From NCBI RefSeq assembly GCF_023614235.1, contig NZ_CP094264.1:2232001-2296000 (forward strand): a DNA stretch of 64,000 nucleotides, given 5' to 3'. A program made the translations under genes and the position numbers. This document shows positions 55,346-63,172 of the stretch, piece by piece. Origin of the DNA: Streptomyces sp. MRC013 (GTDB lineage: Bacteria > Actinomycetota > Actinomycetes > Streptomycetales > Streptomycetaceae). Numbering within the stretch: the stretch's first letter is position 1; each line of letters begins with the position of its first letter. Under the pieces are notes generated by a model. The model worked only from the letters and a program-made list of their open reading frames with translations. It did no database searches and had not been told where the DNA came from.

Positions 55346-57469
55346 ATGAGCGTGGTGCAGGTCCGATACGTCCGCAAGGTGCTCGAAGAGCGCTTCACGG
55401 ATCTGATCGACCTGACGGACAAGAAGTGGCCCACAGATAAGCACCGCGAGGATGACCTCCTCAGCCGTAGCCTCGCCGCCCTCGCCACCCAGATCGAGCA
55501 CCCCTGTAGCGACGCGATTGCCGCCCAGTCCGTCTTCGACGGGCAAGACGACCGCGGACTCGACGCCATCGCCATCGAGTTACGGTCCGCACAGCCTCGG
55601 ATCACCCTCGTCCAGGCCAAGTGGAACCACCAGGGCAGAGCCAAGTTCGGCGAGGACGAAGTCCACAAGATGCTGCGCGGGCTGGACCTGATCCTGCACC
55701 TCGACTTCAGCCGGTTCAATCGCCGCTTCCAACGGCATGTACCGCAGCTTGAGCAGGCCTTCGACACCGAGGGCGGAACACCGAAGATCACCCTCGTACT
55801 CGCGCTGATGCGCACCGAGCCTCTCAACTCCGAAGTGCTCCAGCTCCTGCAGGACGGCATCGACAAGCACAACCGGGTCGTGGACATGGTCGACTACAAG
55901 ATCCTCGATCTGCGTGACTTCCACCGCGAGATCCTCGGCACCGCCGCTGCACCGAAGATCGACACCCGTGTGCGCCTCGAAGGTTTCGGATACGAGTCGA
56001 TGCCGTACCAGGCCATGTACGGCACGATGTCCATACCGGAAGTCGCCGCCCTGTTCACCGAGCACCGCCGGGGGCTGTTCGCCAGGAATATCCGTGACGC
56101 CCTGGACCTGACCGATGTCAATGTCAAGATCCGGAACACCCTACTCGAACACCCCGAGCACTTCTGGTACTTCAGCAACGGCATCACGATGCTCTGCGAC
56201 AGCGTCAAGCCCGCCGGGCCCTCGGTGGTGCCGGGCGGCGTGGGTGACTTCAACCTCAAGGGCGTCAGCGTCGTCAACGGGGCCCAGACCGTGAGCGCGA
56301 TCCACAAGGCCTACGCCACCGACGCCGAGAAGACCTCCAAAGGCCGGGTGCTGGTGCGTCTGATCTCCCTGGAGAATTGCCCACCCGGCTTCGGCGACCA
56401 GGTCACCACGAGTACGAACACGCAGAACCCCATCGAGGACCGCGACTTCAAGTCCCTCGACCCGGGCCAGATCAAGCTGCGCGAGGACTTCGCGCTCTTA
56501 CTGCACCGCAGCTACGTCATCAAGCGCGGCGAGCCGAAACCCGACCGCGAACACGGCTGCTCGATCACCGAGGCAGCCGAGGCACTTGCGGCCGCTCACC
56601 CCAACGCGGAGTTCGCGGCACTGGCCAAGCGCGACCTCTCCGCACTCTGGGGCGATGACACCTATAAGGAGCTTTTCGGCTCTTCACCCGATGCGCACAG
56701 GGTGTGGCGCTCGGTCCAACTGCTGCGTGCGGTCCGCGACCGGCTCACCGAACTGCGGGAGGGGCTGCGCGGACGGGCAGAGGCAGCGGCAAGTTACGGT
56801 GACCTTTTGATCACTCATGTCGTGTACCGCCAGCTCGACACCAGCACCATCCAGGACCCGGACACCGACTGGGACGTGCAGCTCGCTCGTGTTCCCGTGC
56901 TCGTCGAGGACGCTCTCGGCTGGGCTCTGCAGGCCATCGACAAGGAGTACGGGCCCACCAGTCACGTGATCGCGGCCGTACGGAACACCGAGCGTATGCA
57001 GAGGGTGGCGCGCACCGCCGTACGAGGCATGCTGGCCGGCCACCCCGCCCCGCCGCTGGACGCGGAGTACCAGGTCGCGGACAGCGACGAGCCGAAGGGC
57101 CGGCAGGTGGATGCCGTCAAAACGCTGGTGACCGCCGACCGCATACCTGATGGCACAGTGCTGGAGTTCCGTCCGAGCAGCAGGCCGCAGCGTCGCGAGA
57201 TGACGGAGTGGCTGGCCGAGGACCCCGCCCGGGGTCTGGCCGTGTGGCGGAATTCCGCTTCGAAGCAGCTGCAGTGGCAGGCCGACATGCAGTGGTACTC
57301 GCCCAGCGGTCTGGTACGGCACATGCGCCGCATGGCGTCGGGGAAGGACACCTCAGTGCAGGGCCCCGAGCACTGGTACGTCCCCGAGGAGGGATCACTC
57401 AGCTTCCTCGCCGACGCGGTGCGCGCCGAGCAGGGCCTGGTGGTGAGCGAGACAAGCGAAGAAGAGTAG
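55346..57469 (+). CDS. AIPR (abortive infection phage resistance) family protein
   Basis: A 707-aa protein of the AIPR family (PF10592), named from phage abortive-infection loci. Hallmarks are HFWYFSNGITMLCD starting near residue 272 and VVNGAQTVSAIH near 309, with TTSTNTQNPIEDRDF after. The N-terminal 120 residues contain a restriction-endonuclease-like segment (DDRGLDAIAIE...ITLVQAKWNHQG) with D and QAK in PD-(D/E)xK spacing. ATG at 55346 follows GGGGAG. It precedes the methylase operon by 228 nt in the same direction. Lower GC than the chromosomal genes. Confidence 0.9.
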   Translation: MSVVQVRYVRKVLEERFTDLIDLTDKKWPTDKHREDDLLSRSLAALATQIEHPCSDAIAAQSVFDGQDDRGLDAIAIELRSAQPRITLVQAKWNHQGRAKFGEDEVHKMLRGLDLILHLDFSRFNRRFQRHVPQLEQAFDTEGGTPKITLVLALMRTEPLNSEVLQLLQDGIDKHNRVVDMVDYKILDLRDFHREILGTAAAPKIDTRVRLEGFGYESMPYQAMYGTMSIPEVAALFTEHRRGLFARNIRDALDLTDVNVKIRNTLLEHPEHFWYFSNGITMLCDSVKPAGPSVVPGGVGDFNLKGVSVVNGAQTVSAIHKAYATDAEKTSKGRVLVRLISLENCPPGFGDQVTTSTNTQNPIEDRDFKSLDPGQIKLREDFALLLHRSYVIKRGEPKPDREHGCSITEAAEALAAAHPNAEFAALAKRDLSALWGDDTYKELFGSSPDAHRVWRSVQLLRAVRDRLTELREGLRGRAEAAASYGDLLITHVVYRQLDTSTIQDPDTDWDVQLARVPVLVEDALGWALQAIDKEYGPTSHVIAAVRNTERMQRVARTAVRGMLAGHPAPPLDAEYQVADSDEPKGRQVDAVKTLVTADRIPDGTVLEFRPSSRPQRREMTEWLAEDPARGLAVWRNSASKQLQWQADMQWYSPSGLVRHMRRMASGKDTSVQGPEHWYVPEEGSLSFLADAVRAEQGLVVSETSEEE

Positions 57470-57549
57470 GGCTCCCACCTGCTGTGATGCGTGTCCCTGG
57501 CAAGCCGCGTAACACACGCCGCGTCCCGCTCTTCACGCTCGGCGGACGA

Positions 57550-57572
57550 TTGTCAGTGGTGCGCAGTAGGCT
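57550..57572 (+). promoter_or_regulatory. RecA-NDp/PafBC-type DNA-damage promoter upstream of the methylase operon
   Basis: TTGTCAGTG at 57550-57558, 8-nt spacer, TAGGCT at 57567-57572: an exact match to the actinobacterial consensus TTGTCRGTG-N8-TANNNT. It lies 125 nt upstream of the methylase ATG in an otherwise gene-free 228-nt gap. PafBC is not in the window. Confidence 0.7.
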
Positions 57573-57697
57573 CACCCCTCGTCCTGAAGGGCGGGGCCTG
57601 TCCGCTTTCACGGCCGTAAAATCGCTGGTGGAGCGGGATCGATCACTGGCTTTCGTTCGCCGCACGAGCCCTGATACACAGAGATGAGTGGACCTTG

Positions 57698-59839
57698 ATG
57701 GAGGAGCTGACCTTGGACCTGGAGAACCCGCGTCCCACGGAACCGGATGCATCCCCGGAGGCGGTGCCCCAGCCCCAGGTCACGACGCTCGGCGAGGGCC
57801 AGATCGTCGACTACATCACCAACACTCCGGTCAAGGACTCCCCGAAGGAGAGGGTCCGCCAGCGCATCGCGCGGGCCCTGTTCCACGAGCACGGCATCTC
57901 ACCGGGGGACATGGCGGCGGACTTTCCCATCACAGTCAGTACGGACGGGGCCCGCACCCGGAAGAAGAAGGCCGACATCGCGATCTTCGCACACGGCACC
58001 GAGCACTCCGAGGAGAACCTACGCCGGGTCGTGGTCTGCAAGCCGGAGCCCAAGCGCGGCAAGAATGTGGTTAAGCTCCGTGAGCCCGCCCAGGCGCAGA
58101 AGGATCTTCAGGAGCTCAAGGACCTACTCGGCGCCGAGGATCGCCCGCAGTGCACCGACGGCATGTGGACCGACGGGGTCGACTTCTTCTTTCTCAAGAA
58201 GATCGTCAACAGGTTCGGTGCGACCTATGAGGACCGCAGCGACTGGGATGTCGCGCCCGAGAGCGTCGGCAGCCGTACGGTCGTCTCCCATCAGCGGCTG
58301 CGTCGAGCCGAGCCGGAGATGCTCAAGACCACCTTCCGCCGCTGCCACAATTACATTCACGGCAATGAAGGCATGCCGAAGGACGCCGCGTTCTGGCAGT
58401 TCCTCTACCTGCTCTTCGCCAAGATGTACGACGAGCGCAAGAGCCGCGGAACGGGCCGCGCCCGATTCCGGACGGACATGACGGAGCCGTTCTCCGACGA
58501 AGGCCGGGCCGCCATCCGCAAGCGGATCGAGAGTCTCTTCGAGGAGGTCAAAGCCGAGTACGCGCCGCTGAACGTCTTCAAGCAGACGGACGAGATCACA
58601 CTCTCCGACCGGGCCCTGGCGTTCATCGTGAGCGAGCTTGCCCCGTACGACCTCGGCGGCACCGATGTCGACGCCAAGGGCGTCGCCTACCAGGAGCTGG
58701 TCGGCACCAACCTGCGCGGCGACCGTGGCCAGTACTTCACTCCGCGCGGCGCCGTTCGGCTGATGGTGGAGATCCTCGACCCGAAGGAGGACGAGACCGT
58801 CCTCGACCCGACCTGCGGCACCGGCGGCTTCCTTCAGGCCACACTTAACCACCTGCACCACACCTGGCAGAAGGAAGACGGAACATACGGCTTCCCGGAC
58901 AGCCCCGAGCAGACGGAGCGCTACCGGGACAAGCTCCGCGCCTACGCCGACAAGCACCTGTTCGGTTCGGACTTCGATCCGTTCCTGGTGCGCGCCACCA
59001 CCATGAACATCATGACCCTGGCGAACACCACAGGGAACGTCTTCCACATGGACTCCTTGGCCTTCCCACGAGGGCACCTGTCGGGTGTGGAGCCCGCGAA
59101 GGCGAAGATCCCGCTCGGTGAGACCGTGGACGTGCTGCTCACCAACCCGCCCTTCGGCGCGGACATCCCGATCAGCGACGAGTCGGTCCTGGGGTCGTTC
59201 CGAGACGGCGTCGCCAAGTCCTGGGGGCGAAACAAGGACACCGGCGAGCTCGTAGAGAGCATCAGCAAGCCGACGAGCATGGCTCCCGAAGAGCTGTTCA
59301 TCCAGCGGGCCATCGAGTGGGTGAAACCCGGCGGCCGTGTCGGCATCGTCCTGCCCAATGGCGTTCTGTCCAACCCTGGCCCCACTGCCGAAGCCATCCG
59401 CCGCTACATCCTGGAGCAGTGCTGGGTCCTCGCCAGCGTCGAGCTGCCGGTGGAGACCTTCATCGTCGACGCCAACGTCAACATCTTGACTACGCTGCTC
59501 TTCCTGAAGAAGAAGACCGCCCAAGAGGTGCGCAACCACCGAATCGGCACCGAGAAGCCCTACCCAGTGTTCATGGCCGTCGCCGAGAAGGTGGGCTTCG
59601 ACCGGCGCGGCAATGAGCTGTACAAGCGCCACCCGAATGGTGACGTGGTGATGGAGGCGACGGTCGAGCGCGAGCGGATCAGGATCAACGGAAAAGACGA
59701 GGTTCGCGAGCTGAAGCGGAGCCGGCCAGTCGTCGACAACGACCTGCCGGTCATCGCAGAGAAGTACCGGGAGTTCCGCGCGAAGTACCCCATGCCAGGA
59801 GCCGATCCCCGCGCCGCTTCCACCGGCGGCCAAGCATGA
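57698..59839 (+). CDS. mad2: N6-adenine DNA methyltransferase, HsdM-like (MADS MAD2-type)
   Basis: A 713-aa class I DNA methylase. The C-terminal two-thirds is HsdM-like: QYFTPRGAVRLMV, SAM motif DPTCGTGGFL starting at residue 370, GSDFDPFLVRATTMNIM, and catalytic NPPFG starting at 483. The N-terminal 150 residues resemble the type I R-subunit N-terminal domain (RVRQRIARALFHEHG, KKADIAIFAHGTEHSEENLRRVVVCKPE); the PD-(D/E)xK lysine motif reads VCK without the acid, so a nuclease role is doubtful. ATG at 57698 preferred over TTG at 57695. Its stop overlaps the ATPase start. Confidence 0.92.
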   Translation: MEELTLDLENPRPTEPDASPEAVPQPQVTTLGEGQIVDYITNTPVKDSPKERVRQRIARALFHEHGISPGDMAADFPITVSTDGARTRKKKADIAIFAHGTEHSEENLRRVVVCKPEPKRGKNVVKLREPAQAQKDLQELKDLLGAEDRPQCTDGMWTDGVDFFFLKKIVNRFGATYEDRSDWDVAPESVGSRTVVSHQRLRRAEPEMLKTTFRRCHNYIHGNEGMPKDAAFWQFLYLLFAKMYDERKSRGTGRARFRTDMTEPFSDEGRAAIRKRIESLFEEVKAEYAPLNVFKQTDEITLSDRALAFIVSELAPYDLGGTDVDAKGVAYQELVGTNLRGDRGQYFTPRGAVRLMVEILDPKEDETVLDPTCGTGGFLQATLNHLHHTWQKEDGTYGFPDSPEQTERYRDKLRAYADKHLFGSDFDPFLVRATTMNIMTLANTTGNVFHMDSLAFPRGHLSGVEPAKAKIPLGETVDVLLTNPPFGADIPISDESVLGSFRDGVAKSWGRNKDTGELVESISKPTSMAPEELFIQRAIEWVKPGGRVGIVLPNGVLSNPGPTAEAIRRYILEQCWVLASVELPVETFIVDANVNILTTLLFLKKKTAQEVRNHRIGTEKPYPVFMAVAEKVGFDRRGNELYKRHPNGDVVMEATVERERIRINGKDEVRELKRSRPVVDNDLPVIAEKYREFRAKYPMPGADPRAASTGGQA

Positions 59840-61119
59840 TCACCAGAGTCGAGGCGTACCAGTACCGTTGCTTCCGTGCGCTGGCGGTGGATCTCGGCCA
59901 GTTCCAGGTACTCGCCGGACCCAACGGCGCTGGCAAGACGACCCTGCTGGACATCCCGGGGCTGCTAGGCGATCTGCTGCGACCGCGGCAGACCGTGGCC
60001 GACGCGTTCCTCGTGCCGCAGGACAACGCGGCCGTCCCCCGCACACACACGCTCCGGGAGCTGGTGCACTGCAACCGTGGCAATACCTTCACGCTCACGG
60101 TGGAAGCACAGCTGCCCGACGAGCTCGCCCGGGAGTTCGCGGCGGAGACGGCCGGGCCGCACCCCCCAACCCACCTGCGGTACGAGGTGAGCCTGGAAAT
60201 CTTCAACGACACGCTCCAGGTCGCCGAAGAGTATCTGTTGCTGTTCAACGAACATCGCAACCGGCCGCTACTCGGCAGCACCCTGCAGGGACGGCCTACC
60301 GGCGCGAACCGGATGCCGGCGCACCGCGAATGGCGTTACGTCGTCCGTCGCGAGCGCGGCGACGACCCGTACTTCCGCCCGGAGCTGCCACGCAAGGCAC
60401 CCGGTGCCACCAGGCGCGTCCCTGCGGACCAGCTCGCTCTGGCGACGCTCCCGCAGGACCGCGACCAGTATCCCGCGGCCCTCTGGTTCATCGAGCTGGT
60501 CCAGCAGGACGCCGTCTCGTATGCCCCCGACTGGGGGGTACTACGCAAGGCATCCCCTCCCGGCGACCGCCTGTTGCCGCTGCGTGGTGACGGCCGTAAC
60601 GTCCCATGGTTGGCGCTCGGCCTGCGGGAACAGGATCCGGACAGCTACCAGGCATGGGTGGAGCACGTCCAGACCGCGCTGCCCCAGATCGACACGGTGG
60701 ATGTGCGCGTACGGGACGAGGACCGTTACGCCTACTTCGACGTCCAGTACCAGGGCGGCCACCGCGTTACTAGCAGCGGCCTGTCCGATGGCACCCTACG
60801 GGTGCTGGCGCTGACCCTTTTGCCCTATCTTCCGGAACCTCCACGGATACTCGTCACCGAAGAACCTGAGAACGGCATCCATCCACGGGCGATCGAGACC
60901 GTCGTCCAGTCGCTGGCATCGATGTACGACACTCAGGTTTGGGTATCCACCCATTCGCCGCTGGTTCTGGCTCACGTAGAGCTGAGTGACGTGCTGGCCG
61001 CCCGCCTCAACGGTGACGGACAGGTCACCGTTGTCCCGGGCGACCAGCATCCGCGGCTCAAGGACTGGCAAGGGGCACTCGACATCGGCACGCTGTTCGC
61101 GGCGGGGGTACTGAGTTGA
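59836..61119 (+). CDS. mad3: AAA family ATPase (RecF/OLD-like; MADS MAD3-type)
   Basis: A 427-aa ABC-type ATPase of the SMC/RecF/OLD class. Walker A GPNGAGKTT at residues 28-36, ABC signature SSGLSDGTLR, Walker B RILVTEEPENGIHP and the switch STHSPLVL. No TOPRIM nuclease domain is fused; a TOPRIM-like protein is encoded next, as in two-gene ATPase-effector pairs of the PARIS kind. ATG at 59836 overlaps the methylase stop (ATGA). Confidence 0.92.
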   Translation: MITRVEAYQYRCFRALAVDLGQFQVLAGPNGAGKTTLLDIPGLLGDLLRPRQTVADAFLVPQDNAAVPRTHTLRELVHCNRGNTFTLTVEAQLPDELAREFAAETAGPHPPTHLRYEVSLEIFNDTLQVAEEYLLLFNEHRNRPLLGSTLQGRPTGANRMPAHREWRYVVRRERGDDPYFRPELPRKAPGATRRVPADQLALATLPQDRDQYPAALWFIELVQQDAVSYAPDWGVLRKASPPGDRLLPLRGDGRNVPWLALGLREQDPDSYQAWVEHVQTALPQIDTVDVRVRDEDRYAYFDVQYQGGHRVTSSGLSDGTLRVLALTLLPYLPEPPRILVTEEPENGIHPRAIETVVQSLASMYDTQVWVSTHSPLVLAHVELSDVLAARLNGDGQVTVVPGDQHPRLKDWQGALDIGTLFAAGVLS

Positions 61120-61760
61120 CGACGGAACGACGGGTCATCTTCCTGCTGGCCGACGGGGCGATGGAACAGATGCTGCTCGGCTTCTTCGGCCGGGATCAAT
61201 TCCACAAGCGGCTCGGTTGTGCCTCGTTCACGTACGAGACGGTCGTGGCCCCCACTAAGGATCCGGGCGTCTACAACACAGCGCGTGAACTGCTCCGACC
61301 GTACGAGCGCGACGAGTTCTACGCCGTCGTACTCGTCGACGCCCAGTGGGAGGGCAGCCCCGGCGCAGCCGCGATCCGAGCGCGGGTCGAAGAACAGCTC
61401 GACGGGGTATGGAAGAGCTCCGCCGTGATCGTTCTCGACCCCGAGCTAGAGGTGTGGTTCTGGCGCGATCACCCCGAGCTCGGAACGGTACTGAATCTCC
61501 CCCGACAGCACCGCGGCACGCCGGTCCGGGAGCTATTGCCCGCCATGGGGCCCGCTTCCTGGCCACCTGGTAAGGCAAAACCGACCGACCCCAAAGAAGC
61601 GTTGCAATTCCTGCGGAAGAGCAAGCAGTATCGCGCGGACAAGTCCAACGCCGTCTTCAAGCGGGTTGCCGCGCTGTCCACCAACGGCTGCACCGATCCC
61701 GCGTTCCAGCGCCTACAGTCCACCCTCCGCACCTGGTTCCCCCCGGAGTACGCCTCGTGA
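61116..61760 (+). CDS. mad4: DUF4276/TOPRIM-like protein paired with the ATPase (MADS MAD4-type)
   Basis: A 214-aa protein. It starts VIFLLADGAMEQMLLGFF (a DGxxE pattern like the first TOPRIM acid region), then AVVLVDAQWEGSPGAAAIR and VIVLDPELEVWFWRD, which resembles the DUF4276 pE-E-W-l-x-D segment. I infer a TOPRIM-type nuclease or sensor acting with the ATPase encoded before it; the second acidic motif is not canonical. TTG at 61116 overlaps the ATPase stop (TTGA). Basic C-terminus. Confidence 0.75.
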   Translation: MTTERRVIFLLADGAMEQMLLGFFGRDQFHKRLGCASFTYETVVAPTKDPGVYNTARELLRPYERDEFYAVVLVDAQWEGSPGAAAIRARVEEQLDGVWKSSAVIVLDPELEVWFWRDHPELGTVLNLPRQHRGTPVRELLPAMGPASWPPGKAKPTDPKEALQFLRKSKQYRADKSNAVFKRVAALSTNGCTDPAFQRLQSTLRTWFPPEYAS

Positions 61761-63172
61761 AGCTCGTCAGCCTGTCCCACCCGGTCACGTCGGATTGGCT
61801 CGCCGACCAGGGGTTCCGGCTGGATCCTTCGCCCTATTTGTCGGGGGCGTTGGAGGCTCGGAAGCTGTTGGAGCGGTTGCCGAATACCGTGCGTCTGAAC
61901 AACATGACCGCGGGACACAATGGGGGAATTTTCAACGGACCGAAGTTCAGCAGGGTTTACCTGGATGACCTGAACCACACCGTGCCCTTCTTGGGTAGCA
62001 CCGATATGATGGAGGCAGACTTCAGCTTTCTGCCCCAGCTGAGCACGAAGGTCGCGGACAAGTTTCCGTACCTCGAAGTCAAGCCGGGCATGACGCTCAT
62101 CTCGTGCTCAGGAACGGTTGGGCGGATGGCCTACGTACGCCCAGACATGGCCGGCATCTGGTCTTCCCAGCACGTCATGAAGGTGGCAGCGAACACAGAA
62201 CGGATCCCGTCCGGCTACCTGTACACCTTCCTGCGCAGCAAGTTCGGCGTCCCGATGATCGCGAGTTCGGCGTACGGCGCGATCATCCAGCACATCGAGC
62301 CGCACCACATCGCCGACCTGCCCGTACCTCGGTTCGAAGAGAAGTTGGAAGAGCGGATCCACCGCATGGTGGAGCTCAGCGCCCGCCTGCGGGCACACTT
62401 CCAAGCTGGACTGGTGGCCGCAACGGAGGACTTCTTCAGGAGCGTCGACCTGCCCGAGCTGATCGACATTCGCTGGCATCAGCAGGATCGGGACCTCGGG
62501 TTCGAGGTAGAGGAGGTCGGGCCGACCACCCTGCGGGCGCTCAACTTCGCTCCGCGGGCTATGCGACTCATTGACAAGTTGGGTTCGGTACCAGGTAAGA
62601 CATTGGGCGAGATCTGCGCGGGCGGCACACTCAGGACCGGTGCCCGCTTCAAGCGCATTGACGCCGATCCCACGCATGGCGTGCGGCTCGTGGGACAACG
62701 CCAAGCGTTTTGGATCCGGCCCGAAGGACGTTGGATCAGCGCTGCACAGGCTCCTGACGACATCCTGCAGCAGGATGAAACAGTGCTCGTTGCAGCCCAC
62801 GGAACCCTGGGGGAGAACGAGGTCTACGCTCGCTCGATCCTGGTCACAGGGAGCTGGTTGGAGAATGCGTTCAGCCAGGACTTCGTCCGCGTTCTGAGCG
62901 GCGACGAAGAAGTGACGGGCGCGTATCTATTCGCACTGTTCCGCTCAGATGCCATGTTCCGGATCCTTCGATCCATGAGCGTGGGGGGGAAGCAGCAGGA
63001 ATACCACTCCCGGCTGCTGCGCGATCTTCCCATCCCCCTCGCCGCCCCCGAAGACCGCCACCGCATCGCCGAAACAGTCCGCCGCGCCTACCGTAACCGC
63101 GACCGCGCCGACGTCCTCGAAGACCAGGCGCTCGCCCTGCTGACCGAAGCCATCGAGGGGGCCGCTGCCTGA
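61757..63172 (+). CDS. mad5: Type I restriction specificity (HsdS-like) subunit (MADS MAD5-type)
   Basis: A 471-aa specificity protein with two target-recognition domains and two central or terminal helical spacers. TRD1 ends with GMTLISCSGTVGRMAYVRPD and AYGAIIQHIEPHHIADLPVPRFEEKLEERIHRMVELSARLRAHFQ. TRD2 has the parallel DETVLVAAHGTLGENEVYARS and GGKQQEYHSRLLRDLPIPLAAPEDRHRIAETVRRAY. Two different TRDs imply a bipartite recognition site. GTG at 61757 overlaps the preceding stop (GTGA). No HsdR gene is seen in the window. Confidence 0.92.
   Translation: MKLVSLSHPVTSDWLADQGFRLDPSPYLSGALEARKLLERLPNTVRLNNMTAGHNGGIFNGPKFSRVYLDDLNHTVPFLGSTDMMEADFSFLPQLSTKVADKFPYLEVKPGMTLISCSGTVGRMAYVRPDMAGIWSSQHVMKVAANTERIPSGYLYTFLRSKFGVPMIASSAYGAIIQHIEPHHIADLPVPRFEEKLEERIHRMVELSARLRAHFQAGLVAATEDFFRSVDLPELIDIRWHQQDRDLGFEVEEVGPTTLRALNFAPRAMRLIDKLGSVPGKTLGEICAGGTLRTGARFKRIDADPTHGVRLVGQRQAFWIRPEGRWISAAQAPDDILQQDETVLVAAHGTLGENEVYARSILVTGSWLENAFSQDFVRVLSGDEEVTGAYLFALFRSDAMFRILRSMSVGGKQQEYHSRLLRDLPIPLAAPEDRHRIAETVRRAYRNRDRADVLEDQALALLTEAIEGAAA

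Noticed and set aside
57698..63172. Plain type I restriction-modification locus
   Set aside because: HsdM and HsdS are present, but the R subunit is missing from the visible part and an ATPase/TOPRIM pair and NERD-kinase take its place.
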